A stretch of DNA of 64,000 nt from CAZYTO01 sp964650405 (GTDB lineage Bacteria > Acidobacteriota > Thermoanaerobaculia > Gp7-AA8): NCBI GenBank assembly GCA_964650405.1, contig CAZYTO010000001.1, forward strand, positions 1 to 64,000. The letters run 5' to 3'. The position numbers were made by a program, and so were the translations under genes. The first letter of the stretch is position 1, and the number at the start of each line of letters is the position of its first letter. Under the pieces are notes generated by a model. The model worked only from the letters and a program-made list of their open reading frames with translations, was not told the DNA's origin and did no database searches. This document shows, in pieces, positions 1 to 9,200 of the stretch.

Positions 1-517
1 CCCCGAAGCGCTCCCGGAAGAAGTCGGCGCCGTTGACGGCCAGGGAGCCGGTGGTGAGGCCGTGGAAGGCGTGATCAGTGAAGACGATGTCGGAGCGGCC
101 CGTGGCGCAGCGGGCGAACTTCATGGCCCCTTCCACCGACTCCGTGCCGCTGTTGCAGAAGAAGACCCGGGACAGCCCGCCGCCCATGTGTCCGGTCAGC
201 TTCTCGGCGACGAGCCCGGACAGGACGCTGCAGCTCATGCGGACGAGGTTGGGCAGCTCCTCGTCGAGCACCTCTCGCAGGATGGACTTGACTCTGGGAT
301 GATTGCGGCCGAGGGCGAAGACGCCCCATCCGGTGAGGAAGTCGAGGTATTTGTTGCCCTCGGCATCCCAGAGATGGCAACCTTCGCCGCGCACGTAGTG
401 CTTGTCGAACCCGATCGTCTTCAGCATCTTCACGAAAGCCGGGTTCACATGCTCCGTGTGCAGGTCGTACGCGCGATCTTCGTTTTGCCGCAGCCAGGTC
501 ACAAACTCAGTGGTCAT
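1..517 (-). CDS. Class III PLP-dependent aminotransferase (N-terminal part, runs off left edge)
   Basis: The N-terminal ~172 residues of a class III aminotransferase are present; the PLP-lysine part lies outside the window. Visible family marks are a VRGEGCHLWDAEGNKYLDFL-type N-terminal block, the FFCNSGTESVEGAMKFAR cofactor-phosphate loop, and FHGLTTGSLA. ATG at 515-517 is the start. The block near the start (VNPxxxxxLxxxGxDKxxVRGEG) is shared with the aminotransferase domain of the large fusion protein at 44860-49662, so the two are paralogues. It is divergent from, and its start overlaps, the GNAT gene at 510. The amino acceptor cannot be read from sequence. HpnO-type aminobacteriohopanetriol synthases are also class III enzymes, so a lipid aldehyde substrate is conceivable. 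Confidence 0.85.
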   Translation of the reverse strand, partial: MTTEFVTWLRQNEDRAYDLHTEHVNPAFVKMLKTIGFDKHYVRGEGCHLWDAEGNKYLDFLTGWGVFALGRNHPRVKSILREVLDEELPNLVRMSCSVLSGLVAEKLTGHMGGGLSRVFFCNSGTESVEGAMKFARCATGRSDIVFTDHAFHGLTTGSLAVNGADFFRERFG

Positions 518-1673
518 CACTCCGAATCATAACGTCAACGCCGGTCCCGTCACTCTGACCGTTGCCACTCGTGACAACCTCGCCACCTGCGCCGGATGGG
601 AAGGGGCATTTGCCCGCGAGCGCAAGGACTGGCGCTTCTACGAGATCGTCGACGACACGCTGGGGCAGGCGGAGTTCGACTTCCGCTATCTCGTGCTCGA
701 CGGCGACGGCCAGCGCGCCGTGCAGCCGTTCTTCGTGCTCGACCAGGACGTCACAGCCGGCGCGGGGAAGGTGTTGCAGTCGCTGGTGGCGCGAGTGCGG
801 CGCTTCTGGCCGCGCTTCCTGAAGATGCGGACCCTGATGGTCGGCTGCGCGGCGGGGGAGGGACATCTCGCGGCGCCGTGGGCCGGCGAGACGCTGGCCC
901 GCGAGCTGCCGCGCATCGCCCGCGAGGCGAAAGCGGGGCTGGTGGTGATGAAGGAGTTCCCCTCGCGCTACCGGGAGGCGCTTGCCGCCTTGCCGGAGCA
1001 TGGCTTCACACGCGTGCCGAGCCTGCCCATGACCCGCCTGTCGCTCGACTACGCGAGCTTCGACGACTACATCACGAAGAAGCTCAGCAAGGTGGCGCGC
1101 AAGAGCCTCCGCCGCAAGCTGCGCGTCGCGGAAGGCGCCGACCCGGCCGTCGAACTGCAGGTGGTCGAGGACGTCACGCCGTTCGTGGACGAGGTCTACC
1201 CGCTCTACCTGGCGGTCTACGACCGCTCGCCCCTGCACTTCGAGAAGCTGTCGAAGGAGCTTCTCTGCACGCTTGGCCGCCGGATGCCCGACAAGGTGCG
1301 CTTCTTCATCTGGCGCCAGGCAGGCAAAGCCATCGCCTTCAGCCTGTGCATGATCGCCGGCGACACGCTCTACGACGAGTACCTCGGCCTCGATTACAGC
1401 GTGGCCCTCGACCTCCACCTCTATTTCCACACGCTGCGCGACATCCTGACCTGGGCCATGGCCCACGGGCTCGAGTGGTACGTCAGCAGCGCGCTCAATT
1501 ACGACCCCAAGCTGCACCTCCGCTGCGAACTGGCGCCGCTGGACCTCTACGTCCGGCACACTTCGCCGTTCATCAACTTCTTCATGAAGCGCATCCTGCC
1601 GTGGCTCGAGCCGACGCGCAGCGATCCCGTCCTGAAACGCTTCCCCAACTTCGCCGAGGTGTGGGGGCGGTGA
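510..1673 (+). CDS. FemAB/BioF2-like GNAT-superfamily acyltransferase
   Basis: This is a ~387-residue soluble protein of the FemAB-like/Acetyltransf_6 group, which transfers acyl or aminoacyl groups to amines. Central marks are FDDYITKKLSKVARKSLRRK (residues ~180-200), then a C-terminal GNAT half with GKAIAFSLCMIAGDTLYDEY and LDLHLYFHTLRDILTWA. It aligns by eye with the protein at 53453-54598 (YxSFxDFxxKxLxKxxRKxxRKxxRxAEG), so the window carries two paralogues. The start is uncertain: GTG at 510 is chosen because it just clears the divergent aminotransferase; an in-frame ATG at 402 would overlap that gene by over 100 bases, and the conserved part begins near 555. It overlaps the downstream transporter by GTGA. 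The substrate is unknown. Confidence 0.75.
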   Translation: MVITPNHNVNAGPVTLTVATRDNLATCAGWEGAFARERKDWRFYEIVDDTLGQAEFDFRYLVLDGDGQRAVQPFFVLDQDVTAGAGKVLQSLVARVRRFWPRFLKMRTLMVGCAAGEGHLAAPWAGETLARELPRIAREAKAGLVVMKEFPSRYREALAALPEHGFTRVPSLPMTRLSLDYASFDDYITKKLSKVARKSLRRKLRVAEGADPAVELQVVEDVTPFVDEVYPLYLAVYDRSPLHFEKLSKELLCTLGRRMPDKVRFFIWRQAGKAIAFSLCMIAGDTLYDEYLGLDYSVALDLHLYFHTLRDILTWAMAHGLEWYVSSALNYDPKLHLRCELAPLDLYVRHTSPFINFFMKRILPWLEPTRSDPVLKRFPNFAEVWGR

Positions 1674-2014
1674 AGCGCTGGTTCCTGAATCCGTATGTGC
1701 AGATCGGCCTCGGCGCGCTGCTGGTGACCGCCTCGGAACTGCTGCTCAAGCGCGGCGCGACGACCGGCATGCTGGCGTCGCTCTGGACCTGGGGCGGGAT
1801 CGCCACGTATCTGCTCAGCTTCGCGAGCTGGCTGTACGTCCTGCGCCACCTGCCGCTGAGCATCGCCTTCGCTTTGATCAACGTCGTGCACGTCCTCGTG
1901 CCGCTGGGCGCGTGGCTGCTGCTACATGAGACGATCTCGATCCAACGGTGGGGAGGGATCTTCCTCGTTCTCTGCGGGACCGTGCTCGTGGCGCGGACGG
2001 GAGGGGAGGGATGA
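1670..2014 (+). CDS. Half-size SMR/EamA-type transporter subunit A
   Basis: A 114-residue protein with four predicted membrane helices and SMR/EamA features: a polar residue in helix 1 (ASELLLKRG) and a last helix GGIFLVLCGTVLVA. Translation probably starts at GTG 1670, inside the GTGA overlap with the GNAT stop, and ends inside the ATGA that starts the next gene. Two adjacent four-helix half-transporters resemble the ArnE/ArnF pair, which flips a modified lipid carrier across the inner membrane as a heterodimer. With the linked aminotransferase and acyltransferase, export or flipping of an amino-modified lipid or sugar is plausible. That is inference; multidrug export is an alternative. Confidence 0.8.
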   Translation: MKRWFLNPYVQIGLGALLVTASELLLKRGATTGMLASLWTWGGIATYLLSFASWLYVLRHLPLSIAFALINVVHVLVPLGAWLLLHETISIQRWGGIFLVLCGTVLVARTGGEG

Positions 2015-2334
2015 CAGTTTTCGCCATCGCCCTCTGCGTCGTCTGCCAGCTTTTCCTCGTGACGGGGCAACTGCTGCTGAAGCGCGCCATGAATGCGACA
2101 CCGGTCCGCTATGGCGTACTGGCCGGCGGCATCGCCCTTCTCGCGGCGTGGTTCTTCACCTGGCTCTACCTGCTGAAGTCGTGGGAGCTCAGCCACCTCT
2201 TCCCCTTCGAGGGTCTCAACCCGGCCCTCCTCGTCCTCGGCGCGTCGCTCTTCCTCAAGGAGCGGGTCCCGCTGCTGGCCTGGGCCGGCGTGGGCCTGAT
2301 CAGCATCGGCGTGGCGCTGGTCGCGGGGAGTTGA
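2011..2334 (+). CDS. Half-size SMR/EamA-type transporter subunit B
   Basis: A 107-residue protein of four hydrophobic helices, starting at ATG 2011 within the ATGA overlap with subunit A. Helix 1 carries QLFLVTGQLLLKRAMN and the last helix is WAGVGLISIGVALVAG, matching the ArnF/EamA half-size pattern. It is clearly related to subunit A (both have the LLLKR motif in helix 1 and an LxLxE-containing third helix) but diverged, as expected for a heterodimeric pair. It is the last gene of the three-gene operon; a nested inverted repeat follows. A decayed copy of its helix 2 region can be recognised near 18500-18550. Confidence 0.8.
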   Translation: MTVFAIALCVVCQLFLVTGQLLLKRAMNATPVRYGVLAGGIALLAAWFFTWLYLLKSWELSHLFPFEGLNPALLVLGASLFLKERVPLLAWAGVGLISIGVALVAGS

Positions 2335-2344
2335 GGCGCGTGCC

Positions 2345-2399
2345 CCAAGGGCGGTGGTCTCGACGTCTCCGCAGACGTGCGGAGCGCGATCGCCCTTGG
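2345..2399 (+). terminator. Nested inverted repeat after the SMR operon
   Basis: Outer 9-bp arms (CCAAGGGCG at 2345-2353, CGCCCTTGG at 2391-2399) enclose a perfect 6-bp inner hairpin (ACGTCT at 2363-2368, AGACGT at 2373-2378). There is no T-run. Its position just after the last gene of the operon suggests a transcript-ending structure, but a protein-binding site is possible. Confidence 0.5.
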
Positions 2400-2479
2400 A
2401 GCGATGCCGGGCCGAAGATAGGTCCGGCGTTCCCAATTCGAAAATGGATCGTCTAAGCTCCGTGTAGGGAGGAATTGCC

Positions 2480-5320
2480 GTGATGCGCAAACTCCGCACT
2501 TTGTCTCTCTTTCTGGCCCTGACCTCTTCTCTCCTCGCCGCCGCGCCGCCGCCGGCCACCATCGGGGAGACCACGAAACTTCCGATCGACCCCGCGGTGC
2601 GGACGGGAAGATTGAAAAACGGCCTGACCTACTACGTACGGCGGAACACGCGGCCCGAAAAACGCGCCGACATCTATCTGGCGGTCAATGCCGGCTCGAC
2701 GCTCGAGGATGCCGACCAGCAGGGCCTGGCCCATTTCGTCGAGCACATGGCGTTCCGCGGGACGAAGCACTTCCAGAAGCACGAAGTCATCAACTTCCTG
2801 GAGCACACGGGCATGAGGTTCGGCCCGGACATCAACGCCTATACCAGCTTCGACGAAACGGTCTACACCCTCCGCGTCCCCACCGACGACGCGGAAATCG
2901 TGCGCAAGTCGCTGCTCATCCTGAGCGACTGGGCGCATGCCGTTTCCTTCGACGGCGCGGACATCGACAAGGAACGGGGGGTGGTGATCGAAGAGTGGCG
3001 CCTCGGCCGCGGCGCGGAAGCGCGCATGCGCGACAAGCAGTTTCCCATCCTCTTCAAGGGATCACGGTATGCCGAGCGCCTGACCATCGGCAAGAAGGAG
3101 GTCCTGGAGAAGGCGCCCCACGACGCCATCCGGCGGTTCTATCGCGACTGGTACCGTCCGAACCTGATGGCGGTGATTGCCGTCGGCGACTTCGATCCGG
3201 ACACGATGGAGGCGGCCATTCGCAGCCAGTTCGCGCCTCTGACCAACCCGGCGCACCCGCGGCCGCGCACACTCTACCCGGTCCCGGACCATGCCGAGAC
3301 CCTCATCTCCGTGGCCACCGACCCCGAGGCGACGTCCACCCGGGTGGCGGTCTACACCAAGATCAAGCGCCAAGGGCGATCGACGGTCGGGGACTACCGG
3401 CAGCAACTGGTCGAACGGCTTTACCACAGCATGGTCAACGACCGCCTCAGCGAGCTGCGGCGCATGCCGGATCCACCGTTCCTCTTCGCCTTCTCCACCT
3501 CGGGATCCTTCGTCCGCACTCGGGATGTGCTGTTTCAGACCGCCGGGGTGCAGGAGTCGAAGCTGGCCACCGGCCTCGATGCGCTGCTGGTCGAATTGGC
3601 GCGGGTGGACAAGCACGGCTTCAACCCGATGGAGCTCGAGCGGTCGAAGAAGGAGCTGCTCCGCGGCTACGAGCAGGCGTACAAGGAGCGCGACAAGCAG
3701 GAATCGGAGCAGTTCACTCGCGAGATCGTGGACGCATTTCTCGAGGGCGACCCGATGCCGGGCATCGAATTCGAGCTCGGCCTGGCCAGGCGATTCCTCC
3801 CCACCATCACTGTCGATGAAGTCAACCGCATGGCGCGCCAGTCGATCACCGGCAAGAATCGGGTCATCCTGGTCAACGGCTCGGAAAAGGCGGCGGCGCT
3901 GCTGCCGAGCGAAGCAAAGCTCCGCGAAGTCTTTACCGCCGCCCAGGCCAAAACGGTAGAGCCATGGGTGGATCGCGTCCGCCAGGAGCCACTGGTCCCT
4001 GAACCGCCGAAGTCGGGAACCATCGTCGAGGAGAGCACCATCCCGGAGCTGGGCGTGACGCGGTGGAGGCTGTCGAACGGCGTGGTGGTTCTGCTCAAGC
4101 CGACAGACTTCAAGAACGACCAGGTGCTACTCAGCGGATTCAGCCCGGGCGGGAGCTCGCTGCTTCCCGACGCGCAGTACACCTCGGCCAGTTTCGCCGG
4201 GGCGGTCCTGTCGGAGGGAGGCCTCGGCAAGTTCGACAGCGTCGAGCTCCGGAAGGCGCTGGCCGGGAAGATCGCCTCGGCCGGGGCGAACGTGGCCGAA
4301 CTGGAAGAGACCGTGGGCGGGCAAGCGTCGCCGCAGGATCTGGAGACCATGTTTCAACTGCTCTACCTGCGGTTCACGGCGCCGCGGGCAGACGCAAAGG
4401 CGTTTGAATCGTGGAAGGCGCGCACCAAGGCATCCATCGAGAACCGCCAGGCACGTCCGGAGACCGTCTTCGGCGACACGGTGCAGGTGACCATGTCCCA
4501 GGGCCACTTCCGCCGCCGGCCGATCAGTCCGGAGATCCTCGATGAAATCGATCTGGCCACGGCCGAGGCGGTCTGGCGTGACCGCTTCGCCGACGCGGGC
4601 AACTTCACCTTCGGGATGGTGGGAGCGATGAAGATCGACGAGGTCCGCCCTCTCGTGCTGCAGTACCTCGGCGGGCTGCCATCGGCCGGCCGGAAGGAGA
4701 ACTGGAAGGACGTCGGCGTGCGCCCTCCCGGCGGCGTGGTCAACTTCGGAGTGAAGAAGGGACTCGAGCCGAAGAGCCAGGTGCACATCGAGTTCACCGG
4801 CCCGGCATCGTGGTCGCGCGAGAACAGCCATCTCGCCACCTCGCTGGCCAGCGCGCTGCGCATTCGCATGCGCGAGGTCCTGCGCGAGGATTTGGGCGGA
4901 GTCTACGGCGTCGGCGTCTCCGGCGGAATCTCGCGGCGCCCTGTCGAACAAGTGTCCTTCACCATCTCGTTCGGCTGCGCGCCGGAGCGCGTAGCCGAGC
5001 TGCAGAAGGCCACCCTCGACCTCATCGAATCGGTGAAGAAGGACGGCTTCAGCGACGACATCGCCGCTAAAGTTCGCGAGCAGCAGGTCCGCGCACAGGA
5101 GACGGCGCTCCGGGAGAACGGCTACTGGCTCAGCGTCCTGCTGGGGTCCGCGCGCTTCGGCGACGACCCGAAGCTGGTGCTTCATTACGACGAACTGGTC
5201 AAGCTCGTGACCGCCGACTCCCTGCGCGACACCGCCCGAAAGTACTTCGATCCTCAACGCGTGGTGACCGGCGTCCTTGAACCGGAGGTGGCACCGTCAC
5301 CGGCGTCCGAGAAGCACTGA
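2480..5320 (+). CDS. Periplasmic M16 family zinc metallopeptidase (pitrilysin/PqqL-like, two-lobe)
   Basis: A 946-residue peptidase of the insulinase/pitrilysin family. A signal peptide (MRKLRTLSLFLALTSSLLAA) directs it to the periplasm. The inverted zinc motif HxxEH is intact as HFVEHMAF near residue 88, with the downstream third-ligand Glu region (VVIEEWRLG) near 165. The second M16 half begins near residue 520 (GVTRWRLSNGVVVLLKPTDFKND) and lacks a zinc motif, as usual for the C-terminal lobe. Length fits the full-size single-chain form. AGGGAGG at 2466-2472 serves GTG 2480 or ATG 2483. It stands alone, without operon partners. Likely role: degradation of short peptides in the periplasm, inferred from the family. 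Confidence 0.92.
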   Translation: MMRKLRTLSLFLALTSSLLAAAPPPATIGETTKLPIDPAVRTGRLKNGLTYYVRRNTRPEKRADIYLAVNAGSTLEDADQQGLAHFVEHMAFRGTKHFQKHEVINFLEHTGMRFGPDINAYTSFDETVYTLRVPTDDAEIVRKSLLILSDWAHAVSFDGADIDKERGVVIEEWRLGRGAEARMRDKQFPILFKGSRYAERLTIGKKEVLEKAPHDAIRRFYRDWYRPNLMAVIAVGDFDPDTMEAAIRSQFAPLTNPAHPRPRTLYPVPDHAETLISVATDPEATSTRVAVYTKIKRQGRSTVGDYRQQLVERLYHSMVNDRLSELRRMPDPPFLFAFSTSGSFVRTRDVLFQTAGVQESKLATGLDALLVELARVDKHGFNPMELERSKKELLRGYEQAYKERDKQESEQFTREIVDAFLEGDPMPGIEFELGLARRFLPTITVDEVNRMARQSITGKNRVILVNGSEKAAALLPSEAKLREVFTAAQAKTVEPWVDRVRQEPLVPEPPKSGTIVEESTIPELGVTRWRLSNGVVVLLKPTDFKNDQVLLSGFSPGGSSLLPDAQYTSASFAGAVLSEGGLGKFDSVELRKALAGKIASAGANVAELEETVGGQASPQDLETMFQLLYLRFTAPRADAKAFESWKARTKASIENRQARPETVFGDTVQVTMSQGHFRRRPISPEILDEIDLATAEAVWRDRFADAGNFTFGMVGAMKIDEVRPLVLQYLGGLPSAGRKENWKDVGVRPPGGVVNFGVKKGLEPKSQVHIEFTGPASWSRENSHLATSLASALRIRMREVLREDLGGVYGVGVSGGISRRPVEQVSFTISFGCAPERVAELQKATLDLIESVKKDGFSDDIAAKVREQQVRAQETALRENGYWLSVLLGSARFGDDPKLVLHYDELVKLVTADSLRDTARKYFDPQRVVTGVLEPEVAPSPASEKH

Positions 5321-5324
5321 GATT

Positions 5325-5363
5325 CGGGGACATACGAGTGGCACGACGGAATAGATGTCCCCG
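5325..5363. repeat. Imperfect REP-like palindrome
   Basis: CGGGGACAT (5325-5333) is perfectly inverted as ATGTCCCCG (5355-5363) around a 21-base loop, right after the peptidase stop and before the broken sugar kinase. GGGGACA...TGTCCCC palindromes of this kind are a common form of dispersed REP element in bacteria. It could also end transcription of the peptidase gene. Confidence 0.45.
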
Positions 5364-5417
5364 AGTCCGGCCGGCTTGAAGGAAGCGCGCCCACGGTCCG
5401 GTCACCGTTGCGGACAG

Positions 5418-6235
5418 TCACCGGCTGACGCGCGCCGTGCCGCCTTTCATGACCCGCTCGAAGGGAAAGCCCGCGCGCACGCTCTCGATCATCGCCTTGA
5501 ACGAGTCCGCAGGCAGAGCCGAATGGTGCGCATCGATGTTCTCGATGCCGTCGACGTTGAAGCCGAGGCGGTGCTGAAGTCTTCTTCGTTGCCGAAGAGG
5601 ACGTCGGCAAGGGAGACCAGCCTGCGATTGACCTCCCGAGCCCGCTCCGGACCACCGATGCCCTTCCTTAGAGACGGACGGTAATTGAGGTCGTACGACA
5701 CGATGACGCCGCGGCGGCGCGCTGCCTCCATCGCTTCGTTTGCCACGAGCGGCGTCGTCTCGGAGAGCGCAGCGAAAATACCGCCGGTGTGGAACCAGCG
5801 GACGCCGCCGGCGAAGACGGCATCCCAATCCACGTCGCCCGGCTTCAATTGGGCCACGCCCGTGTGGCCGCGATCGGAGCACCCAAGCGCGGCGCGCACG
5901 CCGAAGCCGCGCTCGGTGAAGTTGAGGCCATTGTGGGCGCGCCGCCCGACGCCGTCGTCCCCTGCCCAGCGAAGCCACGAAAGGTCGACGCCGCCCTGCA
6001 GCATGAGATCCTCGACGAGCCGGCCCACGGCATTGTCGACGAGTGCCGTCACGATCGCCGTGCGAAGGCCGAAGCAGCGGCGGAGGCCGCGAGCCACGTT
6101 GTACTCGCCGCCTCCTTCCCATACCTGAAACGAGCGCGCCGTGGCCACGCGCCCCTCACCCGGATCGAGCCGCAGCATGACCTCGCCAAGGCTGACGAGG
6201 TCGAATCGGCAGCCGGAGGGATCGTTAATCTTCAT
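5418..6235 (-). pseudogene. Broken PfkB sugar kinase (2-keto-3-deoxygluconate kinase-like)
   Basis: The N-terminal ~220 residues read well as a PfkB-type KDG kinase: VSLGEVMLRLDPGEGR, the GGGEYNVARGL sugar-binding stretch, and LADVLFGNEEDF. Near 5577 one base is missing: the frame then gives nonsense, while the +1-shifted frame continues as LGFNVDGIENIDAHHSALPA and stops at 5418. The remaining ~130 residues, including the ATP/anion-hole GAGD region and catalytic Asp, are absent. It is therefore both frameshifted and truncated. Its ATG abuts the TonB-receptor stop, so it was the second gene of that operon. A sequencing error could explain the shift but not the missing C-terminus. Another KDG kinase elsewhere in the genome would be needed for the uronate pathway. 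Confidence 0.8.
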
Positions 6236-9200
6236 TCAGAACGTGAACTTCGCGCCGAGCTGCACGATGCGCGGCGGCTCGATCTCCGTCACGGCGCCGA
6301 ACGTGGCGCTGGTCATGTTCGTGTCGATGGTGCGGTAATTCTTCTTGTTGAACACGTTGAAGACCTCGACGCGGATCTGCATCTTGGTCCGGTCGGCGAA
6401 GCGGACGTCCTTGAAGGCGGAGAGGTCGGTGTCGAAATAGCTCGGCCCCACCAGGCCGTTGCGCGGCTCCGTGCCGAGCTGTCCCGCGGCCGGGCGGGCG
6501 AATGCGGCCGTATTGAGCCAGTGGCTTTGCGTTCTGCCGCCGGCAGGCGGCCCGTTCGGATCCTGGCCGGGGACGTAATTGGCGCGCAAGGTGACCTGAT
6601 CGCCGAAAATCGTGGTGTTCGTTCCGGCGGTGACGGTGAGGCGGCGGCCGGTCGAGTACTTCGTCACGCCGGAGACCTCCCACCCGCCGAAAAGCCGGCC
6701 GCGCAGTCCCTGGTCCTCGCGGAAGAACGGCAGCCGGTAGATGTAGTTGACGGCCAGCACGTGCTTGCGGTCGAAGTCCTGATAGCCGTACTCGGCGGCG
6801 GGATTGCGTGGGTCCTGGGGCAGGCTGGCGGAGGACGTCGAGTCTTCGCTCTCGGCGTCGCCGCGCGCGCGGGAGAGCGTGTAGGCGATGCCGAAGGAGA
6901 AGTCGGTCGTCGAGCGGCGGTCGATGGCCACCTGCAGCGAGTCGTAGTCGGATCGCCCGGTTGTTTCGTTGATGACGATGCGGCCGAAGCCGCGGTACGG
7001 GCGGTTGGCGTTGATGGGCGTCGGCGCGAGGCCGGTCGTCGTGCTCGGCGTGACGAAGTTGAGCTCGCGCACCCGGAGCAGGTGGCGGGCCTTGTTGCCG
7101 ACATAGGCCACGTCGGCGGCGATGTTCCAGGGCAATTCGCGCTGGAAGCCGAAGCTGTACGCGGTCACCTTCGGCATCGGGAAGTTCGTGGCCACGGCTT
7201 CGAAGCCGCCCGGCGGCGCGCTGCTGGCCACGCCTCCGCCGGGATTGTCGACGGAGCCGTTGGTCAGCTCGAGGGTGCGCACGAACGGAGGCGAGGCTCC
7301 CTGGTCGCGCGTGCTGTTCGTCACGGGACGGTCATAGAAGATACCGAAACCGCCGCGCACCATCGTCCGTCCCGTATTGAACGGGTCCCAGTTGAAGCCG
7401 AGGCGGGGGCCGAGGTTGTTGCCCGGCGTGTGATAGAGACTGCGGGGGATGCCGTTCTGGCCGGCCACCAGGATGCCGACGGCCGGCAGTCCGTTGACAA
7501 TCACTCCCGTGCCGGGGACGAGATTCCCCTTGGAGTCGATCTGTGGGGCCAATGCGGGGTCGTAATGGTTCGGATCGAACGTGGCGATCCGATCGTGCCG
7601 TTCATAGACGCCAGGCATGTACTGATAGCGCAGGCCATAGCTCACGCTCAGGTTCGGCCGCAGTTGCCAGTGGTCCTGCGCATACGCCTCGGCCTGGTTG
7701 TACCGCATGTCCACGAACGGCGCGGCATCCGATTCCGTGTAGCGGTCATAGAGGCCGAGCAGGGCGTCGGCGAGCGCTACGCCGGTCCCCTTGGCGCGCG
7801 TGTCGGAGAAGGTGAATGCACCGGCGTCGGGAGTACGAAGCTCTTCCCCTTTTCGGAATTGCCCGATGTACGTGCCGAACTTCAGCTCGTGATTCCCCTG
7901 CAGCGAGGTCATGTTGTTCTTGATCGTGTAGTAGTTGCCGATGATCTTCGTCGGATAGTCACTCCCCAGCAGGCCAGTGCCGAGCGTATAGCCGGTCATG
8001 GAACGGACGTTCGGGGCGCGATCGCCCCGGTTGCTCGGGAAGATCTCGGGGATGTTGAGAGCGCTGCGCGAGAAAAGATCGCCGGTCTGGATGAGGTACT
8101 GGTCATTGCGCACGGCGCTTACGGTCATGTCGTGCAGCACATGCGCACCGAAGGTCTGCGTCAGATTGCTGACGAAGCTGTCGCTGAAGCGATGGTGGCT
8201 GGTGGGCACCTGGGCGAAGCCGGAGCTGCCGCCGAACGAGCCGTACGGCTCGAGCTGCTGGACGTTGTCGCGGAGATAGCGCCCAGAGAGCGACGACGAC
8301 GGGCTCAATGCCGTGTCCATGCGGATGATGTCCTCGCGGATCTCGCGATTCTGCGTCGGGGTGAGCGTGGCGATGGCGCGCAGGTTGGCGTCGGGATCGG
8401 GAAACAGCGCCACCAGCGCCGATCCATTCTTGGAGATCAGCTCGGGCGGGATGATCCCGCCCGGGAACGGTTTGCCGGTCGACGGATCGATGGGCTGCTT
8501 CGGCGACTGCGAGAAATCGCCCATGCGCTCGCGCAGGCTCGGCACGGCGGCAATCATCGTCAGGCCGACCTGGCTGTTGAGGTGCTTGTACTCCTGGCCG
8601 GCGAAGAAGAAGAAGCGCGCGTCGTCCGATACATGCGTCGCCACGGGGCCGCCGAAGTTCCAGCCGTAGTCCTTGAGATTGAGGTGGTCCTTCTGATGGG
8701 TGCGGAGATTCTTCGCGTCGAAGCGGTCGTCGCGGAGAAAGTCGTAGGCCGTGCCGTGAAACTCCTTCGTCCCGCGCTTGGTCACGACGTTGATCTGTGC
8801 GCCGCCGGCCTTGCCGTACTCGGCGTCGTACGGGTTGGAGATCACCTTGAACTCTTCGACGGAGTCGATGCTGACGTTGTGCACCTGCGTGGCATTCGAG
8901 CCGACGTCGAGATTCTCGGCGCCGTCGAGGGTGAGGCTGGCGAAGTTCTTCCGCAGTCCGTTGATCTGCTGGCCGTCGGCGCGGAAGCTCGTGCCCGACT
9001 CGTAGCTCCCTTCATTGCGCGATACGCCGGGGACCAGCGTGACGAGCTGCATGTACGTGCGGCCGTCGATGGCCAGCTCCTTCGTCTGATCGCCGCTGAT
9101 GAGGTGCGCGACGTTGGGACTGGAGGAGACCAGCGGCTCCTTTCCCCGCACCTCCATCACTTCGCTGAGCGGTCCGAGCTGGAGCGTGATGTCGACGCGC

